64,000 bases of DNA from Fervidobacterium_A thailandense. Lineage in GTDB: Bacteria; Thermotogota; Thermotogae; Thermotogales; Fervidobacteriaceae. The notes beneath the pieces are model-generated. The model ran no database searches and had not been told where the DNA came from. It worked only from the letters and a program-made list of their open reading frames with translations. Positions within the stretch are counted from its first letter, which is position 1. Each line of letters opens with the position of its first letter. This document shows, piece by piece, positions 15,332-24,810 of this stretch. The position numbers and the translations under genes were made by a program. Location: the NCBI RefSeq assembly GCF_041505935.1, contig NZ_CP140110.1; one strand, given 5' to 3'.

Positions 15332-16167
15332 TCACTTCGATGCCTGGAAAAATGTATAGGCACTCGGTAACCAGAATTGTCGAACCTCAACACGATTTCT
15401 GCCGATCAACAAAGTTTTCTTCTCCAAATCGACCACAAGATCACTCGGATCAACTCCTCGAATACAGGACCGCTGCTATCACATTCATGTGTGGAAACAG
15501 CCTCGACGAAATTCCTTTCTTCCGCGCCCGTGTTTCAACTGTCAAGACCGGTATACGTCGTACAACACCGTCCGCATCAAGGCTCTCTATCTCGTATGGT
15601 ACACAGTACGCAGCTTGCGAAAATAAATCGTGTATCGGACGGATCTTGTAAACCTCGAACGGATTTAACAACCTCAGGTGCTTGAAATTCCTCATCTTGT
15701 AATAAGAATAATCTATGTACGAAATATTTCTCTCTATCGACTCCTTCAGCCTTGAATCGTAGCTTTCATACGCTTCACGGCAATTCACCAAATAAGTTCC
15801 AAGCACCACATTCTGATACATGAGTAGTGTACTTGCAAAGTAGATCCCCGCTTTCCTCACCAGGCTCGGTGAAAGAGATGTCGAACGCTACAACTACCGC
15901 ACCGTCGTTAAAAACTCTCCTCAACAGCTGGCCGTAAATTTTCCTGTTCCATGGCCAGGTATTACCCTCAACCTCTAACGCGCTCAGTGAATACTCGTCG
16001 ATACCAACTACAACAACTATACTTTCCGGTCGCAACGGCCCCCAAAATTTGTAAAACAAGTCGGTTGATTTCAACTCAAATACGTAAAGCAGAGCAGGTC
16101 TTAAGAACAAAACCAGCGAGAACACCGTACCCACGATGATGAATAAGACCTGACTTTTGCGCCTCAT
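15332..16167 (-). pseudogene. Broken CHASE2-domain sensor gene
   Basis: On the minus strand the first frame encodes an N-terminal membrane segment and a CHASE2-like extracellular domain (ESIVVVVGIDEYSLSAL, NTWPWNRKIYGQLLRRV, VVAFDISFTEPGEE), then stops. A second frame picks up from about 15860 (FASTLLMYQNVVLGTYL, CVPYEIESLDADGVVRRIPV) and stops at 15450. A third continues (PSDLVVDLEKKTLLIGRN to QASK) to 15332. At least two frameshifts are therefore needed. The membrane segments and output domain (GGDEF, cyclase or kinase) that normally follow are absent, so the gene is also truncated. Confidence 0.8.
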
Positions 16168-16200
16168 ACATTAATTTAGACCCCCTGTACAACGATGCCG

Positions 16201-16229
16201 TTCAAAAGCTCGGAAAGTTAATATATAAT
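16201..16229 (+). promoter_or_regulatory. Predicted promoter of the YjbQ-like / activator / MFS genes
   Basis: TTCAAA (16201-16206) and a perfect TATAAT (16224-16229) are 17 bases apart, about 44 bases ahead of the YjbQ-like gene. This looks like a sigma-A promoter, not a sigma-54 one. Confidence 0.55.
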
Positions 16230-16272
16230 AGTACTGATACCTAACAAAAAACGTCCCGAGGAGGTCGGAGGT

Positions 16273-16683
16273 ATGAAGTCCCACACCGAATACCTCTGGT
16301 TCAACACTAAGAAGAAAAAAGAACTCGTGCACATAACACATATGATTGAAGAAATCGTCCAGCGGAGTGGCATCAAAGAGGGATTCTGTCTTGTATCGGC
16401 CATGCACATCACCGCCGGCATCATCGTCAACGACAACGAGAGCGGTCTACACAGGGACATTTGGGAATGGCTCGAAAAATTAGCCCCGGAAGGGGATTAT
16501 CATCACCACGCAACCGGTGAAACGAATGGAGATGCGCACCTCAAACGCATCCTCACGCACCACCAAGTTATAATCCCAGTTACCAACGGTAAGCTCGATC
16601 TTGGACCATGGGAAGAGATTTTTTACGCCGAGTACGATGGCCAACGCAGGAAGAGGGTCGTGGTGAAAGTAATCGGTGAATAG
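16273..16683 (+). CDS. YjbQ/UPF0047 family protein, copy 2
   Basis: This 136-residue paralogue of the protein at 9839-10237 retains the family motifs in altered form: SAMHITAGIIVNDNESGLHRD, YHHHATGETNGDAHLKRI and GPWEEIFYAEYDGQRRKR. It carries more histidines (YHHH, LTHHQ) than copy 1 and lacks the cysteine of TTCGIT, having ITAGII instead, so the two may differ in chemistry. GAGGTCGGAGG precedes the ATG. It is followed after 14 bases by a sigma-54-type activator, which suggests cotranscription. Confidence 0.85.
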   Translation: MKSHTEYLWFNTKKKKELVHITHMIEEIVQRSGIKEGFCLVSAMHITAGIIVNDNESGLHRDIWEWLEKLAPEGDYHHHATGETNGDAHLKRILTHHQVIIPVTNGKLDLGPWEEIFYAEYDGQRRKRVVVKVIGE

Positions 16684-16697
16684 CGGGGAGTAAAATC

Positions 16698-18389
16698 ATG
16701 GAGCGGATACTCAAATTCGTGCTTGACTCTATCATCGAAGGTGTTATCATCGTTGACAAAGACGCACGAGTTGTGTACGTGAACAAAAATGCGTGTAAGC
16801 TACTCGGTCTAACGAGCGATATCATTGGTAAATACGTTGCAGATGTCGTTAAGAACACAAGACTCCACATCGTTGTGAAGACTGGACTACCTGAAATTGA
16901 CCAAGTCCAGCACACTGAAAATGCAGTCATCATCACCTCGCGCATCCCTATCCGAGACGAGCACGGTCAAATAATCGGGGCCGTTGCCGTTTTCCGTGAT
17001 ATCACCAGTATCAGAAAACTTGCTGAAGAAATCACAAATCTGAAAGAGATTGAGGCCCAACTAAAAGCTATTATTGACTCCACAAACGACGCTATAAGTG
17101 TTGCCGACGAGAACGGAATCGTACGCCTTGTGAACAAGGCTTACACAAAAATCACGGGGTTCACACCCGAAGAAGTCATCGGTAAACCCGCCACCGTGGA
17201 TATAGCCGAAGGTGAGAGCATACACATGCTCATTTCGAAAACCCGTACACCCATCTACAACGCAAGATTAAAAGTGGGACCCGCGAAGAAGGAAGTTATT
17301 GTCAACGCCACACCTCTCTTTGTAAAGGGACAGTTCAAAGGCAGTGTTGCCGTGGTCCACGATGTTTCAGAAATACTGCAGTTGACAAACGAACTTGAGG
17401 AAGTCAAAAGGCTCATCAGACACATGAAAGCGCAGTACACCTTCGACGATATAATCGGTGACAGTCGACTCATCCAAATAGCTAAGGAGCAAGCCAAAAA
17501 GGTGGCACAGACCCCCGCCACGGTCTTACTTCGAGGGGAGAGCGGCACCGGGAAGGAACTCTTCGCGCACGCAATACACAACTCCAGCCAACGCAAGAAG
17601 GGTCCTTTTGTGAGCGTCAACTGCGCCGCGATTCCGGAATCTATCCTCGAAGCTGAACTCTTTGGTTACGAAGAAGGTGCGTTCACCGGAGCACTGAGAG
17701 GTGGTAAAAAGGGCCTTGTTGAAGAAGCTGACGGAGGCACACTCTTCCTCGATGAGATAGGTAAACTCCCACTCTCACTCCAGTCGAAGCTTCTGCGATT
17801 CATCGAAACAAAGGAATTCGTCCCCGTCGGAGGCCGAAGCGTAAAAAAAGTTGATGTTCGAATCATCGCTGCAACGAACATGGACCTCGAAAAAATGGTC
17901 AGAAACGGTGAATTTCTCCCGGATCTTTACTTCAGACTCAACGTTTTTCCCATTTACCTACCACCGCTTAAAGAACGCCGAGAGGATATCCCAAAAATTG
18001 CGATGCACATAGTAAAAAAGCTCAACCAACAGTACGGTCGCATGGTGGAAGGCATCAGTCCACAAGTGCTACACTACATAACTACACGTGACTGGCCGGG
18101 AAACGTGAGAGAACTTGAGAATTTCCTTGGACGAGTGATGATAAACATGGGACCGGAAGAAAGGTACATCGAACTAAAACACCTTCCTGAACGTGATTCT
18201 TACCACGAACCAAAAAGCACGGAGGTCAAGGTCGGGCCGTTGAAGGATCTTGTCGAAGAGTTTGAAAAGCAGGTCATACAAGAGACTCTCAAAAAGGCCA
18301 ACGGTGACAAATTTAAAGCCGCAGAAATCTTGGATATCAGCGTGCGAACACTGTATTACAAACTGGAACGGTACGGAATCGAAAAATAA
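16698..18389 (+). CDS. PAS-PAS sigma-54-type transcriptional activator
   Basis: This 563-residue regulator has two N-terminal PAS domains (about 1-110 and 118-230) for sensing, a linking helix, an AAA+ sigma-54 interaction domain and a C-terminal Fis-type helix-turn-helix (about 515-560, KFKAAEILDISVRTLYYKLERYGI). The AAA+ part shows Walker A GESGTGKE (about 280), the intact GAFTGA loop (327-332) that contacts sigma-54, the DEIGKLP Walker B region and RLNVFPIYLPPLKERREDI. There is no response-regulator receiver domain, so control is likely by ligand or redox sensing through PAS. The target genes are unknown; the adjacent MFS gene is a candidate. Confidence 0.92.
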   Translation: MERILKFVLDSIIEGVIIVDKDARVVYVNKNACKLLGLTSDIIGKYVADVVKNTRLHIVVKTGLPEIDQVQHTENAVIITSRIPIRDEHGQIIGAVAVFRDITSIRKLAEEITNLKEIEAQLKAIIDSTNDAISVADENGIVRLVNKAYTKITGFTPEEVIGKPATVDIAEGESIHMLISKTRTPIYNARLKVGPAKKEVIVNATPLFVKGQFKGSVAVVHDVSEILQLTNELEEVKRLIRHMKAQYTFDDIIGDSRLIQIAKEQAKKVAQTPATVLLRGESGTGKELFAHAIHNSSQRKKGPFVSVNCAAIPESILEAELFGYEEGAFTGALRGGKKGLVEEADGGTLFLDEIGKLPLSLQSKLLRFIETKEFVPVGGRSVKKVDVRIIAATNMDLEKMVRNGEFLPDLYFRLNVFPIYLPPLKERREDIPKIAMHIVKKLNQQYGRMVEGISPQVLHYITTRDWPGNVRELENFLGRVMINMGPEERYIELKHLPERDSYHEPKSTEVKVGPLKDLVEEFEKQVIQETLKKANGDKFKAAEILDISVRTLYYKLERYGIEK

Positions 18390-18408
18390 ATCTAAGGAGA
18401 TGAACAGA

Positions 18409-19512
18409 TTGATCTACGTAGCGATGTCTCTACTCTTCACATACTCGCTTGTGCTAAACTCAGTTGCACCTCTCTTAAACTATTTTCGCTCGTACTTTGA
18501 ATTGTCAGTTGCCAGTTCTTCTCTTATCCCGGTATTTCTACTCTCAGGAACCGTGCTTTCCAACATTTTTGTAGGCTTTATCTTCAACAAACTTGGATTG
18601 AGGAGAACATTGTTGGTGGGGTTATTTCTATTAGTTACCGGAACCAGCTCCGCCGCATTTTCGAACAGCATAGCCTTATTAATCCTTGGAATGATATTGA
18701 TCGGTTTTTCAAACGGTTTCGGATTCACGGGAGCAACAATGCTATTACTCACGGAAGGCACAAAGAGCTCGAATTTTGGACTCTTCCACGGAGCTTACGG
18801 GTTGGGCGGAATAGCTGCTCCTCTGTTGATAGAATTATTTAACCAACTTGGAACGGGATTCAAAGGCCTTTATCTAACGTACACCTTTCTCGCCGTAAGT
18901 TTGACTCTTATGGTTGGAAAGGCCACGGCAAACGCACTACCCATTGAAGAGACATCCGTTAATAATGCCGAAAGGAAAGAAAAACTCAAATTAACCGGTG
19001 AATCGAGAAAGGTCTTCATTACTTACCTTATAATGCTCATCTTCTACTCCTCCGCGGAGATAGGAACAATCACCTGGGCAGGTACTTACAGCAAACCTGG
19101 TGTGGTCCCGACAACCTTAGGTTATACCGTCTTCTGGTTTCTCTTTACTGTAACACGTTTCGCCTTACCTATCATTGAGAAAACATTCAGAAACATTGTC
19201 CTCTTAAACGGTACTCTTCTGATCATCTTCCTTTTGTTGTTTGCTAAAACCGGAAACATTACACTCTTCTTCACTACCGGTGCATTTTTTGGCCCTCTTT
19301 TTCCGTATATACAATCGAGGGCCATACGCAAAATCTCCGAAGAGCTTCGACCAGTTTTCAATGGATTAACGTACTCACTCACATCTCTTGGAGGAAACTT
19401 AACTGTCTTCTTGATGGGAACTCTGATCGAAAAATTTGGAATACTCAGTTATATGCTACCAACTTCACTGATACTTACACTCGTGCTAAGCCACTTTCTG
19501 GCGATAAAATGA
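18409..19512 (+). CDS. Major facilitator superfamily transporter
   Basis: This membrane transporter has about 12 hydrophobic segments and is 367 residues long from the chosen start. Family signs are GFIFNKLGLRRTLLVG in the loop between segments 2 and 3 and GAYGLGGIAAPLLIELF in segment 5. The substrate cannot be told from sequence. TTG at 18409 lies nine bases after AAGGAG; the ATG at 18400 directly abuts that site and would be poorly placed. It follows the activator gene by about 20 bases and is probably regulated by or with it. A strong terminator follows. Confidence 0.85.
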   Translation: MIYVAMSLLFTYSLVLNSVAPLLNYFRSYFELSVASSSLIPVFLLSGTVLSNIFVGFIFNKLGLRRTLLVGLFLLVTGTSSAAFSNSIALLILGMILIGFSNGFGFTGATMLLLTEGTKSSNFGLFHGAYGLGGIAAPLLIELFNQLGTGFKGLYLTYTFLAVSLTLMVGKATANALPIEETSVNNAERKEKLKLTGESRKVFITYLIMLIFYSSAEIGTITWAGTYSKPGVVPTTLGYTVFWFLFTVTRFALPIIEKTFRNIVLLNGTLLIIFLLLFAKTGNITLFFTTGAFFGPLFPYIQSRAIRKISEELRPVFNGLTYSLTSLGGNLTVFLMGTLIEKFGILSYMLPTSLILTLVLSHFLAIK

Positions 19513-19514
19513 GG

Positions 19515-19541
19515 AACCCCCGCTCACGCGGGGGATTTTTT
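19515..19541 (+). terminator. Terminator after the MFS gene
   Basis: CCCCCGC (19517-19523) and GCGGGGG (19528-19534) form a stem with a TCAC loop, followed by ATTTTTT. It sits between convergent genes, and on the minus strand it is preceded by AAAAAAT, so it acts mainly for the plus strand. Confidence 0.88.
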
Positions 19542-19557
19542 GTGAGATTTCAAAGGT

Positions 19558-20280
19558 TTAATTTACTATTCTGACCTTGTCCTTCAGAGGTTTCACTGGT
19601 TTCAGAATAGGTTTGGGGAAGGCCAATTCAACTACAATTTCATTCCTATCGTTCACAATGGGCTTTGATACGTTGAAACCTCTCGGCATCTTACCTATAC
19701 CAATCAAATAATGCCCTGCCAGCAACATTTGAGACGAATTAAGGGCCACACTGGTACCACCGGGTAGCTTATCGCTTAACTGAACCTCGAAATAGGGTGT
19801 GTTTCCGAAGCCGAATGCGTAAAATATTACCTTTCCTTCTGTTGGTTTTAATTCATCTCTCCTTAGTAACTGAATCCCATTTCCGCTTCTTTTCAACTTG
19901 ATCGTAACACTCTTCTTCGGTTCGATGACAACGTCGTCTATCACGAACGGTTCAATGGCCTCTGTGAACTTAATTTCTCCAACGTTGAGATTTTCTATCA
20001 AACCTGGAACGTAACATCCCTCAGTATCGCGCTTAATTGGGAGTTTTTTAATTTCACCCTCAACGTAAAGTCGATTGCCGTAAGGATCGAGAATGTAAAC
20101 GACGGTATGGACAGCTGGACGTTTCTCCTCCTGTTGCGAAACTGAACCCGAGCTCGTCCCCGGATTATTACTGGGCGAACTCGGCCACCTCAAGAAACCA
20201 CAAGAAGCGGTAAGGTAAATTGCGATAATTATTACAAGTAAGACAAACAATCTACGAATTCTGAACCCTCTTTTTCCCAT
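19558..20280 (-). CDS. Putative lipoprotein of unknown function (240 aa)
   Basis: The N-terminus is basic (KRGFRIRR) with a hydrophobic stretch ending in LTASCG, a plausible lipobox, so the protein is likely anchored to a membrane outside the cytoplasm. A Ser/Pro/Asn-rich linker (about 33-50) precedes a domain that looks all-beta, with no family I recognise. The C-terminus is rich in lysine, proline and valine. It is the last of three exported-protein genes, 34 bases after the propeller protein gene, and probably cotranscribed with it. Confidence 0.7.
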   Translation of the reverse strand: MGKRGFRIRRLFVLLVIIIAIYLTASCGFLRWPSSPSNNPGTSSGSVSQQEEKRPAVHTVVYILDPYGNRLYVEGEIKKLPIKRDTEGCYVPGLIENLNVGEIKFTEAIEPFVIDDVVIEPKKSVTIKLKRSGNGIQLLRRDELKPTEGKVIFYAFGFGNTPYFEVQLSDKLPGGTSVALNSSQMLLAGHYLIGIGKMPRGFNVSKPIVNDRNEIVVELAFPKPILKPVKPLKDKVRIVN

Positions 20281-20314
20281 TTTTCCACCTCACACGAATG
20301 TAATTACTTTTATC

Positions 20315-23077
20315 TCACTTTTTAAAAGGATAATCTTTGAGAATATCCTCCGGCGTAGTTTTCATTCCGTACATTTGGGCGAAGACGGCAACATCCCATT
20401 GATCGATTTTATTAGCCGTATCGAGCAATGCTCCTGGATCGTAAGGATCAACTGAGAAGTTCTTGTCCCTTGGACCTATGTTGTAAATTACATCAACTCC
20501 GGAGACGGTTGTACCGTACTTTTCAACCAACCTGTTCCAGTCATCTAAGTTTACCCAACCATTGTTATCGAAATCGCCAAGCAAGAAGACCTTACTGTTT
20601 GGAATGATTTCTCTATACGGTGCAAGATCTTCCGTCTCGGAGGGTGATGCTGTTACTCCTTTTATCTGGATGAACCCCTCTTCAAAGCGTATAAAGTCAC
20701 TCTTGTTAACATCGGTACCAAAGTATATTGGTCTTTCAAAAAACGCGAGGGCTGTGATCGTCGCAATTCTTGTATCTTCCGTTAGTTCAAACAACGGACC
20801 ACCAAAGACGTACTTTATTTTGCCACTATCTACCGTTCGTTCGAGAACCTGCATTGTCCCGATATTTGCTATCTGCTCACTCACAATCTTTTCGAACTTT
20901 ATTCCCTTGGCCGTATCTGTTGTGAGCGTAAACCAAATGGTGTTCGCACCTTTTGCAGCATCCACAAGGATATATATGTAAGTGCGACCGTATGCATACT
21001 TTGGCATTATGAGCCTGATTGAACCAGATGAAGTTGTGTATTTTATCCTTATGTATGCAGGTCCACTTTTTTTAAGTTTAAGTTCCAGGGCTTCAGTGAT
21101 CATTCCATTGGCTTTCAGGTAATCTTTATCGTACACAACATATCCCTTTGGATCATCTGGGTCCCACATGTACACCGTCCAATCAAAGGGTTTGTAACCG
21201 GATTTGGGTTTAACTATCTCCACAAAATCCTTACCTTTCTCAACATTTTCGTAAGTAAGGCTAACTATCTTATCCTCCTGTTCCGAACTTGAACCTGGAA
21301 GTTGGTGCAAAATCCTCCAAAGGTATTTAACGTTCGCTATCACATCGTACCTCTTATCGTAGTATGCAAAGGTAATATTGGCTGGATTCGATGCATCTCG
21401 ACCATCATCTTTCTTTCCTGGATACTTATAAATACTATCGACGTCCCACTGTGCAAACGAAAGGGTTGTATCTGTCTCAGGTAGAGAAGGTGTTCCTCCC
21501 AAAACGTCGTTCACAAATTTGCTCCCAGGAACAAACAACTGACGGCTTCCGTATGGCTCAAAGTATAGGCTAAGCTGATATCTTGCAGGGTAACTTTTAG
21601 GAACTGGATCATCTTTTCCCGGATTCGTGAGATAATCAGTTTCCGGAGAGTAAGTTGCAGAGACTGTATCAAAGATTTTCCCTTTAAACTTGAGCGCCGG
21701 CAACTTAAAGAATTTACCATTCAGCGGTTCTTTTGCCATAATAGTTATCCGCGTTTCTTCTTCCGCAACAAAACTCAGATAATTACTGCGCTCTCTGTTT
21801 TGACCGTACATTGGCCAGTCTCCGACTGGTTTTCCATTCATTTTCCAAGCGTACACATAACCTGTTGAGATCGATGTTGCAAAGTAATACATTGCAGTTT
21901 CTTCCGCAGTTTGTGAAGAGGTGAGTGCGGACGTTATCGTGAACGCCCCACCTCGCAGGGTTTTTTCCCAAACCTTAGAGAAAGTTTTGTTCTCAGGATC
22001 AAACGAAACTACAGTTAAAACACCGTCCGCACCAACCGTAGAAGGAATCACAAGGTAGGTTTTGTAATCTCTACCAAGAACAGCCAACGGTGTTGAATTG
22101 ATAATTCCTCCCACAACAAAAGGTCCACCATAAACTGAAATGCTTCCACCTGTCTGTCGAACTGCCACAACACTGCCAGCACCAAACGCGTAGATTATAC
22201 CATACGAGTCCACAAGAATCCCGGCAACGTTTGCACTAGGAAGGACTTTGGCACTTTTTGGAACGTAACTAGAATCTGTTATCTGTGAGCGCTCGATAAC
22301 ATACATTACACCAGTTGAATTGATAGCGTAAACGTTTTTCTGACTATCCATGGCCATGGGGGTGATAAATTCCCCACTTAGCTCAATAGGACCTTTTATT
22401 ACATTCAGGTTACTTTCATCTATTACGTAAAACTTTCCGTTCTGAGTTAATACGTATAGTTCTTTCTTATCCGGTGAAAGAAGCAGCGGTACTTTCGCAC
22501 TACCATCGATTAGCTGAGAAGATTTTTGAGACAATGTCGTACCATCAAATTCGAATCGATAAACCTTCCCCTTCCTCTCACCAATAGATGATGTGAAAAT
22601 TACAGCCTTTCCACCGTTTACGTATACGGTCACCCCACTCCACGAGGAATTTTCCAGCGAGGATTCTTTGTACGTGCCATCTGAGATATCTTGGACGACC
22701 AATTTACTATTGGTACCATTATCTGAAGCGTAAACTATGTATTTTTTTCCACCTAACTCAAAATAACTTGCGGGAGTGACTATTGAAACCCCTGAAACCT
22801 GTCCAATAGTTTGTACTACACCTGTTCTCAATATTCTGAACAATTTACCATCGCTCGAAACTGCAAGCATTTCGCCACCGGGCAAACCTATGATGCTCGG
22901 TGACCTTCCGCCTGGTAAGACTTTGTATTCAACACCATCCCAAAGGCCTGCACCACTCTCCGGGATAAACGAGGTGGAACTCGTAGGAGTCGCCAGAAAA
23001 GCACTCAGAATAAGTATCAAAGCAAGAGTAAAGATCGAAGCCAGAAAGACTCCCTTCTTTGACCTCTGAGTAGTCAC
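20315..23077 (-). CDS. Exported beta-propeller protein with a dockerin-like C-terminus
   Basis: The 920-residue product has an N-terminal signal or anchor segment (FLASIFTLALILILSAFLA). Repeated blocks of about 40-50 residues across the first 430 residues (for example KVPLLLSPDKKELYVLTQNG and ITPMAMDSQKNVYAINSTG) indicate a PQQ/WD-like beta-propeller. The middle part looks beta-rich. Near the C-terminus (about 835-910) is a dockerin-like pair: a canonical calcium loop DFDNNGWVNLDD followed by WNRLVEKYG, and a second, looser copy ending IDQWDVAVFAQMYG. GTG at 23077 was chosen because it follows GGAGGTG; an upstream ATG would put that site inside the gene. It probably acts at the cell surface; its ligand is unknown. 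Confidence 0.8.
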   Translation of the reverse strand: MTTQRSKKGVFLASIFTLALILILSAFLATPTSSTSFIPESGAGLWDGVEYKVLPGGRSPSIIGLPGGEMLAVSSDGKLFRILRTGVVQTIGQVSGVSIVTPASYFELGGKKYIVYASDNGTNSKLVVQDISDGTYKESSLENSSWSGVTVYVNGGKAVIFTSSIGERKGKVYRFEFDGTTLSQKSSQLIDGSAKVPLLLSPDKKELYVLTQNGKFYVIDESNLNVIKGPIELSGEFITPMAMDSQKNVYAINSTGVMYVIERSQITDSSYVPKSAKVLPSANVAGILVDSYGIIYAFGAGSVVAVRQTGGSISVYGGPFVVGGIINSTPLAVLGRDYKTYLVIPSTVGADGVLTVVSFDPENKTFSKVWEKTLRGGAFTITSALTSSQTAEETAMYYFATSISTGYVYAWKMNGKPVGDWPMYGQNRERSNYLSFVAEEETRITIMAKEPLNGKFFKLPALKFKGKIFDTVSATYSPETDYLTNPGKDDPVPKSYPARYQLSLYFEPYGSRQLFVPGSKFVNDVLGGTPSLPETDTTLSFAQWDVDSIYKYPGKKDDGRDASNPANITFAYYDKRYDVIANVKYLWRILHQLPGSSSEQEDKIVSLTYENVEKGKDFVEIVKPKSGYKPFDWTVYMWDPDDPKGYVVYDKDYLKANGMITEALELKLKKSGPAYIRIKYTTSSGSIRLIMPKYAYGRTYIYILVDAAKGANTIWFTLTTDTAKGIKFEKIVSEQIANIGTMQVLERTVDSGKIKYVFGGPLFELTEDTRIATITALAFFERPIYFGTDVNKSDFIRFEEGFIQIKGVTASPSETEDLAPYREIIPNSKVFLLGDFDNNGWVNLDDWNRLVEKYGTTVSGVDVIYNIGPRDKNFSVDPYDPGALLDTANKIDQWDVAVFAQMYGMKTTPEDILKDYPFKK

Positions 23078-23170
23078 ACTATCACCTCCACGGTTAATCA
23101 ATTTTTCATCGTGAATCTTCAAAATCTTATCCTCTAATCTTATTGGTGTTCGTTTCCAAATACTTTAGAC

Positions 23171-24733
23171 CTACCTTGCCACGATTGTATAACCTTCAAC
23201 GTTTAAGGTGTTTCCCGTTTTATCCTTAACTCCCTTAACTTCCAACTTGTACGTTCCCGGAGCGATTGTTGTTTGCACGGTAAAGATAACTCGCCTTTCA
23301 GCTTCCATAATCTCAGAAACGTACATTGAAAGATCGCGGTAGTAGTACGAGAATTCATCTTCCCTTAGAAGCAGGCGAGGTCTATCACTTGTACTAATCT
23401 TACCCGGATCCTCCACTTCAACTTCAAATTTTACTTCGCCAGGAATTATGTAATTTACAGCGTCTCGCTGAATTTCAACACCGTTAACTTTGATCCTCAC
23501 AAGTTTCGGAGGTGTCCGATCCGGGACAAAAATCGTTGTGTTTGCCAGCCCAGCTCTTTTACCTCCACCAGCTTCGACGTAAACTGTAATGTTATGTTCA
23601 CCTTCCTCGGCAACCCATGGAGTGTACAATCGCACTTCGGAAATTTCTTCGTTTGGGTACTCGGCAATTTTCTTTCCGTCGACGAAATAAACAATCTTAG
23701 AAAGAACATCTCCAATTTGCTCCATCGGAACAGCCACAATGAGTACAGTCTGTCCAGCTTCGGGGCTTTCCGGTTGAACTTGAATCTTGAATGCCACACC
23801 GGCGGCACCGACGTAGAATGTCTTTGAACTTGAGAAAATATTACCACTATCATCGTACGCAACGACGCCCACCGTATGTGGCCCGTTTTGAACATCCGTA
23901 ACCACGTAAGTCCAGTTGAACACCTTACCGTTTATGTCCCTTTTCTCTTTCAAAGCACCATCAAAATACAACTCGTAAGACTTTAAACCCACGTTATCCT
24001 CGATTCGGAATTCCACCGGTATCGTGGACATGTTTTGCGGATAGAACAGGTCCGTGTTAATGAGTATTCTGGGAGGTTCAGCATCACGTTGGGTCGGTCT
24101 GAACGTTATCGTTGTTGCATCATCACTGTCAGGTACTTTCGCTGCTACAGAAACCGTGTAATCTCTCTCTTCGCTGAAAACGCCGAGTGGAATGTAGCTT
24201 ACCCCGGATGGAATTTCCAAATCCTTACTAACCGCGCCTTCAACAACGAGTTTCACAAGTGGGTTCCGACCGCCTACCTTTATTTGGAGCAGTACGTCCT
24301 CGTTTTTGTAAGGTCTGGGCGGGATTAAGCGCATGTACTCTATTATCGGTCCGGATGTGTCGTATATAAAAACCGTTTTCGTTTCTCTGTATTCCTGTCC
24401 GGTTATCAGTGAATAGCCAGTGACTTCCACCGTATACTTACCGGGTTTGGTTGGTTTCCAAGATATTATGTATGGATGAGAACTTGGAATTGATAACTTC
24501 TGGACACTGCCATCCGAAGAAACGGTGACACTTTTAATTTTAACCCCCGGCTCGACGGTTTCGACAATTATTGAAATTTCCTCGTTTATCCTTCCGTATT
24601 CTACGGTTTTCAGTCTGATCAGTTTCGTGGAAGGCACTTGTGTGGATTTGGCACATCCAAACAAAACGATTAAAATTAAAACGAACAAGAAGTTTACGAA
24701 TGTATGTTCGGGGAATTTTCTTGTCACTTTCAT
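23171..24733 (-). CDS. Lipoprotein with repeated Ig-like domains (520 aa)
   Basis: A signal sequence ends in VLFGC, a good lipobox (cysteine near residue 28). The rest consists of about five beta-sandwich repeats of 90-100 residues with shared phrases such as SWKPTKPGKYTVEVTG, NWTYVVTDVQNGPHTVGVVA and APGTYKLEVKGVKDKTGN, the pattern of bacterial Ig-like/Big repeats. Such proteins usually form surface stalks or scaffolds. The ATG follows GGGAGG and AGAAGG. It is the first gene of the three-gene exported set and lies 93 bases before the propeller gene. Confidence 0.8.
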   Translation of the reverse strand: MKVTRKFPEHTFVNFLFVLILIVLFGCAKSTQVPSTKLIRLKTVEYGRINEEISIIVETVEPGVKIKSVTVSSDGSVQKLSIPSSHPYIISWKPTKPGKYTVEVTGYSLITGQEYRETKTVFIYDTSGPIIEYMRLIPPRPYKNEDVLLQIKVGGRNPLVKLVVEGAVSKDLEIPSGVSYIPLGVFSEERDYTVSVAAKVPDSDDATTITFRPTQRDAEPPRILINTDLFYPQNMSTIPVEFRIEDNVGLKSYELYFDGALKEKRDINGKVFNWTYVVTDVQNGPHTVGVVAYDDSGNIFSSSKTFYVGAAGVAFKIQVQPESPEAGQTVLIVAVPMEQIGDVLSKIVYFVDGKKIAEYPNEEISEVRLYTPWVAEEGEHNITVYVEAGGGKRAGLANTTIFVPDRTPPKLVRIKVNGVEIQRDAVNYIIPGEVKFEVEVEDPGKISTSDRPRLLLREDEFSYYYRDLSMYVSEIMEAERRVIFTVQTTIAPGTYKLEVKGVKDKTGNTLNVEGYTIVAR

Positions 24734-24810
24734 CCTTCTGAACCTCCCACAAACCTTTTCTTGTCAAGTACACATAAAATTTCTGCGCCGGCAGCTGGAA
24801 ATCCTGGGGT

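Noticed and set aside
15141..15335. 64-codon minus-strand frame ending in SVRRYD
   Set aside because: Its end is just the dispersed repeat and the rest has no protein-like pattern or ribosome site.
17954..17965. TTACCTACCACC, close to the reported Thermotoga DnaA box AAACCTACCACC
   Set aside because: It is a single site inside the activator gene and encodes the conserved YLPPL stretch of the AAA+ domain, so the match is coincidental. No cluster of boxes was seen in the window.
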